In this document: piece by piece, positions 17,275-25,687 of the stretch
Layout of the letters: each line of letters opens with the position of its first letter
Position numbering within the stretch: the first letter of the stretch is position 1
NCBI GenBank assembly: GCA_031425195.1
Contig: JANPIX010000026.1
Span: forward strand, 124,001 to 188,000
Direction of reading: 5' to 3'
Source of the DNA: JANPIX01 sp031425195
GTDB taxonomy: Bacteria > Pseudomonadota > Alphaproteobacteria > Rhodobacterales > Rhodobacteraceae
DNA length: 64,000 nt
Program-made: the position numbers and the translations under genes
The notes under the pieces: model-generated
What the model saw: only the letters and a program-made list of their open reading frames with translations
The model's database searches: none
What the model was told of the DNA's origin: nothing

Positions 17275-17901
17275 TCAGTTCCCGGCGCGCGAAAACGTGT
17301 TTCGGTTGTCAGGGCCCGTTCCAAGCCAGCCTGCGATGGTCCGGCTGACATGCGCAGTGATCATGGATTTCTGCGTCTGGCCAGCGGCGCGGGCGGCCAG
17401 CATCTGGTTGCCCGACAGCGCCGGGAAGGCGGCGTCAATCACCTCTGGCCCGGCCAGCACTTCACCGGTTTTGGCATCGGTGACTTCGGCCACAAAGTCG
17501 ATGTTGTGAACGCCTGCGTTCTGGTAGCGGGTTTCAGCCTCGAACGTGAGGGCGTGGAAACGTTTCATCATGATGTTGATGCGCACCGGGCGCGGCCCGC
17601 GCAGGCTTGCGGCACCCTGTTGGACGGCATTGGTCATGATGACATCGACCTGATCGAAACGGTCACCCGATGCAGGATCTTCGCGCCAGACGATATCGGC
17701 CGTTGGCAGGGAAGACCGTTCTTCGCTGACTTTCAAGGTGCGCGGCACGGTCACGTCCACCGACACAACACGCCAACTGCGCGACGCTTCGGCCGTCACA
17801 GGGTTGGCATAATAGGTGCGGAAGGTTTTCGCGCCGCAGGCCGACAATACGACCATCGCACCAAGGGCACCCACCATCATCAAACGTCGAGATATACTCA
17901 T
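17275..17901 (-). CDS. DUF6778-type lipoprotein
   Basis: About 208 residues. The N-terminus is a lipoprotein signal: basic start (SISRRLMM), hydrophobic core and lipobox VVLSAC, so Cys at about residue 22 should be lipidated. The mature part contains repeated beta-type segments and no catalytic motif I recognise; it matches my memory of a family restricted largely to Rhodobacteraceae (DUF6778). Function is unknown; an outer-membrane or periplasmic structural role is plausible. ATG at 17901 is preferred to the GTG directly before it. It lies downstream of uup with 148 bases between. Confidence 0.72.
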   Translation of the reverse strand: MSISRRLMMVGALGAMVVLSACGAKTFRTYYANPVTAEASRSWRVVSVDVTVPRTLKVSEERSSLPTADIVWREDPASGDRFDQVDVIMTNAVQQGAASLRGPRPVRINIMMKRFHALTFEAETRYQNAGVHNIDFVAEVTDAKTGEVLAGPEVIDAAFPALSGNQMLAARAAGQTQKSMITAHVSRTIAGWLGTGPDNRNTFSRAGN

Positions 17902-18049
17902 CACTTCCCCCTGCAGGTGGCACGATTGCCCATCGCTGCATCGTTCAACTGAAAAACTTAAGAAAACCTGAGCATGCGCCCACGTCGTCCTTGCGGTTCA
18001 TACCGCATCTGACCCGCCGCTGTAAACCGCGCTGCCGGCAGCGATCGGT

Positions 18050-19858
18050 TCAATCGCGGTCGGCGAGGGCCAGCCACTCTGCCTCGGCGGCGGTCAGTTG
18101 CGCCTGACGGTCTGCCATGAGTTCGGATGCCTTGCGGAATTTGACAGGTTCGCGCTGAAACAGGGTGTCGTCTTCCAGAAGCTCGCCAAGTTTGCCCAGT
18201 TCCGCCTCCAACCGCTCGATGATTCCGGGCAGGTCTTCCAGACGCTTGCGTTCGGTGAACGACAGGCCGGGGCCGGATTTCTTTGCAGCCGTCCGGGACG
18301 GTGCCAGGGCGGGCGCGCCAAGCTGCCGTGTTGGGGCCTGAGCAGCGCCTTCGCCGCGCTGGGCCTGATAATCGGACCACCCGCCCGGATAGACCAGCGC
18401 ATGGCCCTGCCCTTCAAGTGCCACTGTCGTTGTGGCGACGCGGTCGATGAAATCACGGTCGTGGCTGACCAGAAGAACGGTGCCGGGATAGTCGCCCAGA
18501 ATATCCTGAAGCAGGTCGAGCGTTTCGACATCAAGATCGTTGGTCGGTTCGTCGAGGATCAGAAGGTTTGATTCGCGCGCCATGATTCGCGCCAGCAGAA
18601 GCCGCGCCTTTTCACCGCCTGAAAGCGAACGGACGGGCGCCCGCATCTGGCGTTCGTCGAACAGGAAATCCTTCAGATAGCCCACCACATGACGGGGTGT
18701 TCCGCGCACCATCACCTGATCGGACGCGCCCGACACGCGCATCTGCGGATCGTTCGTCATGCTGTCCCAAAGGCTTGCATCCGGGTCGAGGAGCGCACGG
18801 GTCTGGTCGAACACCGAAATTTCAAGCGATGTGCCAAGCTTCACCGTGCCCGCGTCGGGTTCCAGTGTGCCCGTCAGCAGCTTCAAAAGTGTGGTCTTTC
18901 CCACGCCGTTCGGGCCGACAAACGCCACGCGGTCGCCACGCAGGACACGCAGATCGAAGCCGTCAACGATGGTCTGATCGCCGAACACCTTGGTCAGGCC
19001 CTTGGCCTCGATCACGCGTTTGCCGGACTGTTGCCCGGCGTCGAGTTCCATCGCGGCGGTGCCCTGCCGCCTGATCTGCGCGCCGCGTTCGGCACGCAGT
19101 TCGGCGAGAGCCCGGACCCGGCCCTGATTGCGTTTGCGGCGGGCAGAGATGCCTTCGACGGCCCACTTCGCCTCGGCCTTGATCTTGCGATCGAGTTTGT
19201 GGCGGGCGTCGTCTTCTTCGGACCAGATGGTTTCGCGCCATTCCTCGAACCCGTCAAAGCCGGATTCGCGGCGCCGCACCTGGCCCCTGTCGATCCAGAG
19301 GGTTGCGCGCGACAGGGCGCGCAGGAAGGTGCGGTCGTGGCTGATCAGGACGAAGGCCGTGCGGGTGGATTGCAATTCCGCCTCCAGCCATTCGATGGCC
19401 TGAATGTCGAGGTGGTTTGTCGGTTCGTCGAGCAGCATGAGTTCGGGCGCCTCGGCCAGCAGTTTGGCCAGTGCGGCGCGGCGCTTTTCGCCGCCCGATG
19501 CGGTGGCGACAGGGGTTTCGGGGGCGAATTTCAGGCCTTCCGCCACCATCGGAACCTTGTAAGCCTCATCATCCGGTAGCTGGCTTGCGGCATAGTCGCC
19601 CAGCGTTTCAAAACCCGAAAGATCAGGGTCCTGTTCCATGTACCCGACGTGGGTGCCCGGCGAGAGGACGCGGACGCCCTTGTCCGGTTCCACAAGACCG
19701 GCCATCACCTTCATCAGGGTGGATTTGCCCGAGCCGTTGCGCCCCACAAGGGCGACCCGGTCACCGGGTTGAACGACCAGATCAAGGTCATCGAAAACCG
19801 GATTGCCGCCAAACGTGAGCGAGATACCGGAGAGTTGTAAAAGGGGTGCGCGTGCCAT
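18050..19858 (-). CDS. uup: ABC-F ATPase Uup
   Basis: Duplicated ABC ATPase of about 602 residues. The first half has Walker A GRNGSGKST (about 34-42), signature ASGGEKRRAAL and LMLLDEPTNHLD. The second has GPNGVGKTT, LSGGEKARLLLARI and LLILDEPTNDLDVETLDLL, wording typical of Uup. A C-terminal coiled-coil (about 525-600) corresponds to the Uup DNA-binding tail. Uup influences precise transposon excision and ribosome function in E. coli. The ATG at 19858 (MARAPLLQ) is preferred over an in-frame start 36 bases upstream. A perfect dyad CGCTGCCGGCAGCG at 18030-18043 lies just past the stop. Confidence 0.9.
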   Translation of the reverse strand: MARAPLLQLSGISLTFGGNPVFDDLDLVVQPGDRVALVGRNGSGKSTLMKVMAGLVEPDKGVRVLSPGTHVGYMEQDPDLSGFETLGDYAASQLPDDEAYKVPMVAEGLKFAPETPVATASGGEKRRAALAKLLAEAPELMLLDEPTNHLDIQAIEWLEAELQSTRTAFVLISHDRTFLRALSRATLWIDRGQVRRRESGFDGFEEWRETIWSEEDDARHKLDRKIKAEAKWAVEGISARRKRNQGRVRALAELRAERGAQIRRQGTAAMELDAGQQSGKRVIEAKGLTKVFGDQTIVDGFDLRVLRGDRVAFVGPNGVGKTTLLKLLTGTLEPDAGTVKLGTSLEISVFDQTRALLDPDASLWDSMTNDPQMRVSGASDQVMVRGTPRHVVGYLKDFLFDERQMRAPVRSLSGGEKARLLLARIMARESNLLILDEPTNDLDVETLDLLQDILGDYPGTVLLVSHDRDFIDRVATTTVALEGQGHALVYPGGWSDYQAQRGEGAAQAPTRQLGAPALAPSRTAAKKSGPGLSFTERKRLEDLPGIIERLEAELGKLGELLEDDTLFQREPVKFRKASELMADRQAQLTAAEAEWLALADRD

Positions 19859-19932
19859 GCGCCGCGAGGTATGCGAGCCTGCGCGCGGCGTCAACGGTGA
19901 GGGGCCGATTTGATGCAGAAAGGCTGTCCGCC

Positions 19933-20667
19933 TTAGCCAGCGATTCGCTGCAAGGTGCGGGCGCGCGGCGGGGGCACGGCGGCAATGGGCAGAGCGGTGA
20001 AGACATGAACGGTGTTCATCGCCGGATCAGGCACCACGTGATCGCCGACCCACCCCCCCATCGCAAGGTAACTGCGCAAAAGGGGCGGCAGGCGCGGCCC
20101 TGTCCCATCCACATCGGCGGTGGCATACATCGCGAGGCGCAAGGCGGCAGGCGATTTCAGGGCAGGGATCATGTCCGCTGGGCCAATGTATCGGTCATGC
20201 AACAGGCGAAACGCCTGCGCATGGCGGGCCGGGTCTGCGCCGGGAAAGCTGGAGCAGCCAAACAGCGTGACGGCCCCGAAGTCTGCGACGACCTGCGCAA
20301 GCGTGCCCCAGGCAAGGCGCAGCGTATCGGGGTCGTGCCACGCGGGATGCAGGCAAAAGCGGCCAATCTCGATCATCGGGTGACGGGTTTGCGCAAGGGC
20401 GGACAGGTCATAGAACTGGGCGCTGTAGCCGGACAGAATCTCTGCGCCCCGGTCTGATATCGCCAGACGAAAGGTGCAGACCGGACCGTTTGTCGCAATG
20501 CTTTCGATCAGCACATGATGGCCGGGTGCATCGAACGCGTCGGCATCGTCCGCGCCGAAGGCAAGGGCGCGCAAGGCCAGTGCAGCCCTTAAATCTTGGG
20601 GCGTCTGGCACAGACGGGCGGTAAGGCTGCCCCGCGTGCGGGACGCAAGACGCAGTTCCCGTCCCAT
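19933..20667 (-). CDS. OlsB-like GNAT N-acyltransferase (ornithine lipid synthesis)
   Basis: 244-residue acyltransferase of the GNAT-related group that includes OlsB, which transfers a 3-hydroxyacyl chain from ACP to ornithine to make lyso-ornithine lipid. Landmarks are LRALAFG near residue 32, the EIGRFCLHPAWHD core (about 99-111) and LFGCSSFPGADPARHAQAF (about 137-155), the last being characteristic of the family. The partner OlsA (a PlsC-type acyltransferase) is not next to it, so the assignment rests on the motifs alone. It is followed downstream by uup and preceded by bamE, both on the same strand. Confidence 0.75.
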   Translation of the reverse strand: MGRELRLASRTRGSLTARLCQTPQDLRAALALRALAFGADDADAFDAPGHHVLIESIATNGPVCTFRLAISDRGAEILSGYSAQFYDLSALAQTRHPMIEIGRFCLHPAWHDPDTLRLAWGTLAQVVADFGAVTLFGCSSFPGADPARHAQAFRLLHDRYIGPADMIPALKSPAALRLAMYATADVDGTGPRLPPLLRSYLAMGGWVGDHVVPDPAMNTVHVFTALPIAAVPPPRARTLQRIAG

Positions 20668-20712
20668 CGACCAATATCCTTCGATTGGTTCGCCCGGGCC
20701 AAAATCCCGGGA

Positions 20713-21144
20713 TCAGTTGTCCAGATTGTCCGCGCGGATCTTGCCGATGCTTCCCAAAAGCTGGCGCACGAAGCCCACGCCTTCGACGTTGCTGTCGGTC
20801 ACGCGGCGCGACAGGGGTACGACGCGGCCGCGATCAAGGCCAAAGCGTTCCACGTTGCTGACGGTGCCCGCCTCGCCAAAGCTGATGGCCACGACCTGAC
20901 GGTCCTGTTCAAGCGGCGCGCGCACGCCGCCTTCGCGCCAGCGGCTTTGCACATAGAACCAGCCCACATCGTTCAGGAGGCCCGAGGTGGAGGGGCGGCC
21001 AACCTTTTCGGCCACGGTGTCGCGGGTGTCGGTTCCGACTTCGATCAGGGCAAGCATGTCGTCGGTGGGCACATAGCCGTGATTGCGGTAGATGGGTGAG
21101 CAGGCAACTGCGAACCCCATCACCAGCATCGCCACTGCAAGCAT
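20713..21144 (-). CDS. bamE: Outer membrane assembly lipoprotein BamE
   Basis: SmpA/OmlA-family lipoprotein, about 143 residues, part of the BAM complex that inserts beta-barrel proteins in the outer membrane. The signal core MLAVAMLVMGFAVAC ends in a lipobox with the lipidated Cys at about residue 15. Family motifs NHGYVPTDD, GTDTRDTVAEKVGRPS and GWFYVQSRW follow. The ATG at 21144 is listed; an in-frame TTG at 21156 has a better purine-rich ribosome site and a further TTG at 21198 is possible, so the start is uncertain. Only one gene separates it from uup, and it diverges from DUF177. Confidence 0.87.
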   Translation of the reverse strand: MLAVAMLVMGFAVACSPIYRNHGYVPTDDMLALIEVGTDTRDTVAEKVGRPSTSGLLNDVGWFYVQSRWREGGVRAPLEQDRQVVAISFGEAGTVSNVERFGLDRGRVVPLSRRVTDSNVEGVGFVRQLLGSIGKIRADNLDN

Positions 21145-21359
21145 CTTGCGATGCAACCGCCCTGCCCCCGCCCCCGGAAGAACCGTTTTGCCTGCCAATA
21201 TCAGCCCATCCTCTTGCCATGCTTGACCACGCCGCTTAACTCAACTGCGCAGTATGAAAACCGGCGAATGCCAAAGTCCTTGCCTTGGCTTACAGAAGGA
21301 CTGCTGTCGGTTCAAGAAACCTGTTCCATCCTGACCCCTTGATCCCACGGGAAACCGAC

Positions 21360-21953
21360 ATGCCCGCCGACGCACACCCTTCGACCGAAGATCTGCCCAT
21401 CAGCCTGCCGTTTCGCGTGGGCGCCCTGCCCAACCGCAAGCCACAGCGGTTTGATCTGCAGCCTGACAAACCGCAACTGGCGCTGTTGGCGGCGTTGCTG
21501 GATATAAGTGGGATACGCAGGCTCCGCTTCAGTGGCGAGATCCGCGCAGCCGGGCGGACCGATTTCGTGTTGGAAGGTGATCTTGTGGCGCAGGTCGAAC
21601 AGCCCTGCGGGATCACGCTTGTGCCGGTGTTCACCGAAATCGCGGAGCATGTGCTGCGCCGGTATCTGGCGGACATGCCGCTGCCCGACGCTGAAGAGGC
21701 CGAGATGCCGGAGGATGACACCGCCGAACCCCTGCCCGAAGTCATCGATGTGGGTGCGGTTCTGGCCGAGGCACTGGCCCTTGCGCTGCCGCCCTATCCG
21801 CGTGCGCCGGGGGCAGAACTGGAAGGCGAGGCGGTGTTCGGCCCGCCGGGTCAGACTGGGCTGAAATCGGCGGACCTGCGCCCCTTTGCCGGGCTCGCAG
21901 GTCTGGCGGAACAGCTGGGCAAGCCGGGCAAGGATGGCCCCGCCGAGGGCTGA
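21360..21953 (+). CDS. DUF177/YceD family protein
   Basis: About 197 residues, acidic. The family is linked to 23S rRNA accumulation and is typically encoded immediately before rpmF, exactly as here. The central core FVLEGDLVAQVEQPCGITLVPV carries the typical single conserved Cys region (about residues 75-97), and the tail GPPGQTGLKSADLRPFAGLAGL resembles the conserved C-terminal PFAxLA motif. ATG at 21360 follows a GGGAAACCGAC stretch and is favoured over an in-frame start at 21285. It diverges from bamE across about 215 bases in which I see no other gene. Confidence 0.82.
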   Translation: MPADAHPSTEDLPISLPFRVGALPNRKPQRFDLQPDKPQLALLAALLDISGIRRLRFSGEIRAAGRTDFVLEGDLVAQVEQPCGITLVPVFTEIAEHVLRRYLADMPLPDAEEAEMPEDDTAEPLPEVIDVGAVLAEALALALPPYPRAPGAELEGEAVFGPPGQTGLKSADLRPFAGLAGLAEQLGKPGKDGPAEG

Positions 21954-21974
21954 GCGGGGCCTGCCAGAAAAGAC

Positions 21975-22002
21975 TTGCGCCGGGGCAGAATGTGGCTATG
22001 TT
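21975..22002 (+). promoter_or_regulatory. Candidate sigma-70 promoter for rpmF-plsX-fabH
   Basis: TTGCGC at 21975-21980 and TATGTT at 21997-22002 are separated by 16 bases, a pattern close to the alphaproteobacterial housekeeping consensus. It lies 107 bases before rpmF and after the DUF177 stop, so it could serve rpmF independently of DUF177. Seen by eye only. Confidence 0.4.
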
Positions 22003-22108
22003 CCGCGCCCTATCGAAAGCGGTGGAATGGGGCTGCGCCTGTCAGGCGGAACATGCCGTTTCATCAAGGAAATCAGGGGCCTGGCCCCAACCAAACTGAG
22101 GTTGAGAC

Positions 22109-22315
22109 ATGGCTGTCCCACAGAACCGAGTCACCAAATCGCGTCGCAACATGCGTCGTTCGCACGATGCGCTGGTAGCATCGAACCCCGCCGCCTGTTC
22201 AAACTGTGGCGAGCTGAAGCGCCCGCACCATGTGTGTGGCGCTTGCGGTCATTATGACGCGCGCGAAGTCGTGGCATCGACCAAGGACGTCGATCTGGAC
22301 GAAGACGCGGCATAA
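22109..22315 (+). CDS. rpmF: 50S ribosomal protein L32
   Basis: 68-residue ribosomal protein. The start MAVPQNRVTKSRRNMRRS is the classic L32 N-terminus, and the zinc ribbon is intact as two CxxC pairs, CSNCGELK (about 30-37) and CGACGHYD (about 43-50). It lacks any sign of being the zinc-free paralogue. It sits in the widely conserved order DUF177-rpmF-plsX-fabH, linking translation to phospholipid synthesis. Confidence 0.98.
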   Translation: MAVPQNRVTKSRRNMRRSHDALVASNPAACSNCGELKRPHHVCGACGHYDAREVVASTKDVDLDEDAA

Positions 22316-22342
22316 GCGGCAACGCTCGGGGCACTGTCTCCC

Positions 22343-23452
22343 ATGACCAACGGACTTGTTCGACCGGATCAGGGAAGCCTGCCAATCGTCATTTCGGTTG
22401 ACGCCATGGGCGGTGATCTGGGGCCGGCAGCCGTCGTTGCCGGTCTTGTCATTTCCGTGGCCAAACTGCCCGACGTGCAGGTGATCCTGCATGGCGATGC
22501 GGCGCTGTTGAACGACCTTGTCGCGCGCCAGCCAACGCTCGCCGGGCGCTGCACTGTTCGACATGCCCCCCATACCGTGACCATGGATGACAAGCCTGCG
22601 CAGGTCATGCGGCGGGGCGAAGGCACGTCGATGTGGTCGACCATCGAGGCGGTCCGGAACAACGAGGCGACGGTGGCGATTTCCTGCGGGAACACGGGGG
22701 CGCTGATGGCGCTGTCGATGATCCGGTTGCGCAAGTTGCCGGGTGTGAACCGCCCCGCCATTGCAAGCCTTTTGACATCGCGCAACCCTGCCGGGTTCAA
22801 CGTGATGCTGGACATGGGTGCGGATATCAAGGCGGATGCAGAAGATTTGCTGCAGTACGCGACGATGGGTGCGGCCTATGCGTCCATCGCGCTTGACCTC
22901 GCCAAGCCGCGGGTCGGGCTGTTGAACGTGGGCACCGAAGAACACAAGGGCCGGGCGGAATTGAAGCAGGCCCATGACCAGATGACCGTGGTTGCGGATG
23001 CAGGCGGGTTCGCCTTTGTGGGATTTGTCGAAGGCAGCGATATTCTGGGACGGGCCGCCGATGTGATCGTGACGGACGGGTTCACCGGAAATATCGCCTT
23101 GAAAACCGTTGAAGGCACGGCGCGGATCGTGGCGGATTTCCTGCGCGACGCGTTGAATGACGGGTGGATGGCGAAACTGGGTGCTTTGCTGGCGCTGTCA
23201 TCGCTCAAACGCCTGCGGCAGCGGATCGACCCGCGCCGGGTGAACGGCGGGGTGTTTCTGGGGCTGAACGGAACGGTCGTCAAATCGCACGGCTCTGCGG
23301 ATGCGACAGGGGTTTCGGCGGCAGTCGGGCTTGCCTATCAACTGGCAAAGTCCGGGTTTCGGGAGAAACTTGCGGAACGTCTGGCGCTCGCCGCACTTGC
23401 GGGGCACGAGCCTGATGCGACGGGCAAGGGTGCGATGGGTGGCATACAATGA
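22343..23452 (+). CDS. plsX: Phosphate acyltransferase PlsX
   Basis: 369-residue peripheral membrane enzyme converting acyl-ACP to acyl-phosphate for PlsY, the first step of phosphatidic acid synthesis. Family motifs include ISVDAMGGDLGP (about 14-25), SCGNTGALMALSMIRL (about 114-129), NVGTEEHKG (about 195-203) and VTDGFTGNIALKTVEGTA (about 237-254). It is 27 bases after rpmF and overlaps fabH by 4 bases (ATGA), so fatty acid initiation and its transfer to phospholipid are co-translated. Confidence 0.96.
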   Translation: MTNGLVRPDQGSLPIVISVDAMGGDLGPAAVVAGLVISVAKLPDVQVILHGDAALLNDLVARQPTLAGRCTVRHAPHTVTMDDKPAQVMRRGEGTSMWSTIEAVRNNEATVAISCGNTGALMALSMIRLRKLPGVNRPAIASLLTSRNPAGFNVMLDMGADIKADAEDLLQYATMGAAYASIALDLAKPRVGLLNVGTEEHKGRAELKQAHDQMTVVADAGGFAFVGFVEGSDILGRAADVIVTDGFTGNIALKTVEGTARIVADFLRDALNDGWMAKLGALLALSSLKRLRQRIDPRRVNGGVFLGLNGTVVKSHGSADATGVSAAVGLAYQLAKSGFREKLAERLALAALAGHEPDATGKGAMGGIQ

Positions 23453-24420
23453 CAATGCGCGCGGTGGTGCGGGGGGTCGGGCATTATCTGCCGTCGCGGG
23501 TGGTGGAGAACGCCGACCTTGAACAGATGGTCGACACCACGGATGAATGGATCAGGACACGGTCGGGCATAGAACGCCGGCATTTCGCGGCCGAGGGCGA
23601 GATGACGTCAGACCTTGCCACCTTTGCCGCCGAGGCAGCCCTGCGCGATGCCGGGATGGTGGCGGACGATATCGACGCGATCATTCTTGCCACCTCGACC
23701 CCTGATCTGACGTTTCCGTCGGTCGCCACGATGGTGCAGGCGCGGTTGGGAATGACGCGCGGCTTTGCGGATGACGTGCAGGCGGTGTGCGCGGGGATCG
23801 TGTTCGCACTTGCCAATGCGAACGGCATGATCCTGTCGGGTCAGGCGCGGCGCGTTCTGGTGATCGGCGCGGAAACCTTCAGCCGCCTGATGGACTGGAA
23901 TGACCGGACGACCTGTGTGCTGTTCGGGGACGGGGCGGGTGCGTTGATCCTTGAAGCGGACGAGGGCGACGGCACCACGAATGACCGGGGTATCCTGTCC
24001 TGCGATCTGCATTCCGACGGGCGTCACAAGGACATTCTGTACGTTGATGGCGGCACGTCCACCGGGACGACGGGATATTTGCGGATGCAGGGCAAGGAAG
24101 TTTTTCGCCATGCCATCGAAAAGCTGGCCGAAACGGCGCATGCAGCGTTGGACAAGGTGGGCCTTACCGGCAGCGATGTCGACTGGATCGTGCCGCATCA
24201 GGCCAATCTGCGCATCATCAGCGGCACCGCACAGCGGATGCATCTGCCGATGGAGCGGGTCGTGGTGACGGTGCAGGATCATGGCAATACATCGGCAGCG
24301 TCGATCCCGCTTGCCTTGGCGGTGGGCAAGGCGCGGGGTCAGATCAAGACCGGCGATCTGATCGTGACCGAGGCCATTGGCGGCGGCCTTGCCTGGGGAT
24401 CTGTCGTTCTGCGCTGGTGA
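23449..24420 (+). CDS. fabH: 3-oxoacyl-ACP synthase III (KASIII)
   Basis: Starts fatty acid synthesis by condensing acetyl-CoA with malonyl-ACP. The 323-residue chain is of normal length and has the full Cys-His-Asn triad: Cys in AVCAGIVFAL (about 112), His in WIVPHQANLRI (about 250) and Asn in DHGNTSAASIP (about 280). The early GVGHYLPSRVVEN and DEWIRTRSGIERRH motifs are family hallmarks. It is translationally coupled to plsX and followed after 117 bases by ihfA. Confidence 0.96.
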   Translation: MTMRAVVRGVGHYLPSRVVENADLEQMVDTTDEWIRTRSGIERRHFAAEGEMTSDLATFAAEAALRDAGMVADDIDAIILATSTPDLTFPSVATMVQARLGMTRGFADDVQAVCAGIVFALANANGMILSGQARRVLVIGAETFSRLMDWNDRTTCVLFGDGAGALILEADEGDGTTNDRGILSCDLHSDGRHKDILYVDGGTSTGTTGYLRMQGKEVFRHAIEKLAETAHAALDKVGLTGSDVDWIVPHQANLRIISGTAQRMHLPMERVVVTVQDHGNTSAASIPLALAVGKARGQIKTGDLIVTEAIGGGLAWGSVVLRW

Positions 24421-24537
24421 ATGGGCCAACATTCGCGGGATGCGCGAAATGTTGCGTTTCAAGAACTTCGTCCAACCCTCTGATATTGACTCGTAAATTC
24501 ATTCGCCGCATCGTGTGCGAAAATCCGGGGGGATGGA

Positions 24538-24840
24538 ATGAGCGAAAGCACTTTGACACGCATGGACCTGAGCGAGGCTGTGTTCCGCGCCGTTGGTCTG
24601 TCACGCAACGAATCGGCACAACTGGTGGAGCAGGTTCTGGGCCATGTGTCCGATTCACTGGCATCGGGCGAAGTCGTCAAGATTTCGTCCTTTGGAACGT
24701 TTTCCGTGCGGTCGAAAACCGCGCGCATCGGGCGCAATCCGAAAACCGGGGATGAGGTGCCAATCAGCCCGCGCCGCGTTCTGACCTTCCGCCCGTCGCA
24801 ACTGATGAAAGCGCGCGTGGCGGGCAGCAAGAAACGCTGA
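24538..24840 (+). CDS. ihfA: Integration host factor subunit alpha
   Basis: 100-residue HU/IHF-family DNA-bending protein. The dimerisation arm and beta-ribbon are recognisable: ISSFGTFSVRSK (about 47-58), then the minor-groove intercalating tip RIGRNPKTGDEVPISPRRV (about 62-80) with the essential Pro after the RNPKTG loop. The N-terminal TLTRMDLSEAVFR fits IhfA rather than IhfB or HU. The partner IhfB is elsewhere. It is 8 bases before the MerR gene, so the two are probably co-transcribed. Confidence 0.94.
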   Translation: MSESTLTRMDLSEAVFRAVGLSRNESAQLVEQVLGHVSDSLASGEVVKISSFGTFSVRSKTARIGRNPKTGDEVPISPRRVLTFRPSQLMKARVAGSKKR

Positions 24841-24848
24841 CATCGGGC

Positions 24849-25478
24849 ATGGAAAAATCGCCGGACGCCTTTCGGACGATCAGCGAAGTGGCCGAGGCAC
24901 TGGGCACGCCTGCGCATGTGCTGCGGTTCTGGGAAACGCGCTTCACGCAGATCAGGCCCGTCAAACGGGCGGGCGGGCGGCGGTATTACCGGCCATCCGA
25001 CGTGGCATTGCTGGCCGGGATCCGGCGCCTTCTTCATGACGAAGGGCTGACGATCCGCGGGGTGCAGAAAATTCTGCGGGAACAGGGTGTGCGCTATGTC
25101 ACGGGGCTTGAGGCCGACAGGCCGGATGAGCCTGACGCGTTCGACATTCTGACGCAGCAGCTTGAACCACCTGCGCCGGTTGATACCGTGGTGGAGTTTC
25201 CTGCGACGCCGAAGGCCATGCCACCGCCGCCTGCCTTCGCCCCTGAACACCCTGACCTGTTTTCGTTGCTGGAGGGTGCCAAAACCGACACTGCCGAGCC
25301 TGACGAGGACGCGCCGCTGGATGCGGTGGATGACACCCCGGTCTGGTTGCCAACCCTGCTGCGCGGGTTGCCCGACGGTGCTTTTGCGAACCGTCAGGCC
25401 GGGTTGGTGGCGCTGCACGGGCGGCTTGTGGCGTTGCACGAGGCGATGACGCAGCCCAGACGGCACGGACGCGGTTAG
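24849..25478 (+). CDS. MerR family transcriptional regulator
   Basis: 209 residues with an N-terminal winged helix: FRTISEVAEALGTPAHVLRF (about 8-27), WETRFTQIRPVKRAGGRRYY and RPSDVALLAGIRRLL. The usual long dimerisation helix follows, then an acidic, proline-rich tail (about 90-209) with no Cys cluster for metal or redox sensing. This group, encoded directly after ihfA, is conserved through alphaproteobacteria, yet its targets are not established as far as I know. An autoregulatory or nucleoid-related role is only a guess from context. Confidence 0.88.
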   Translation: MEKSPDAFRTISEVAEALGTPAHVLRFWETRFTQIRPVKRAGGRRYYRPSDVALLAGIRRLLHDEGLTIRGVQKILREQGVRYVTGLEADRPDEPDAFDILTQQLEPPAPVDTVVEFPATPKAMPPPPAFAPEHPDLFSLLEGAKTDTAEPDEDAPLDAVDDTPVWLPTLLRGLPDGAFANRQAGLVALHGRLVALHEAMTQPRRHGRG

Positions 25479-25542
25479 ATCGCCCGAATGCGCCGCTTTC
25501 CGCCTTGCCCCCGCGTGGAAAATCCGTATGTATCGCCGCTGT

Positions 25543-25620
25543 CGGGCCGTGGCGCAGCCTGGTTAGCGCGTCCGTCTGGGGGGCGGAAGGTCGTGAGTTC
25601 GAATCTCACCGGCCCGACCA
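25543..25620 (+). tRNA. tRNA-Pro (anticodon GGG)
   Basis: Complete cloverleaf read by eye. The acceptor arm CGGGCCG pairs with CGGCCCG, and the anticodon stem TCCGT/GCGGA carries loop CTGGGGG (anticodon GGG). The T arm is GTGAG-TTCGAAT-CTCAC, and CCA is encoded at 25618-25620. It lies in the 209-base gap between the MerR gene and the dCTP deaminase gene; the sequence after it shows no integrase or attachment-site duplication. Confidence 0.97.
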
Positions 25621-25687
25621 TAACCGGAACCGGCCCGTCCTGTGAACAACGGGGCGGGCGGTTTCGTTTCAAGACCGGGGATCAGCA

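Noticed and set aside
18030..18043. CGCTGCCGGCAGCG dyad after uup as an intrinsic terminator
   Set aside because: The dyad is perfect but has no loop space and no uridine run, so it is only mentioned with the uup gene.
25543..25620. Integration site at tRNA-Pro
   Set aside because: No integrase gene or repeated tRNA 3' end is seen nearby; the following gene is a conserved dCTP deaminase.
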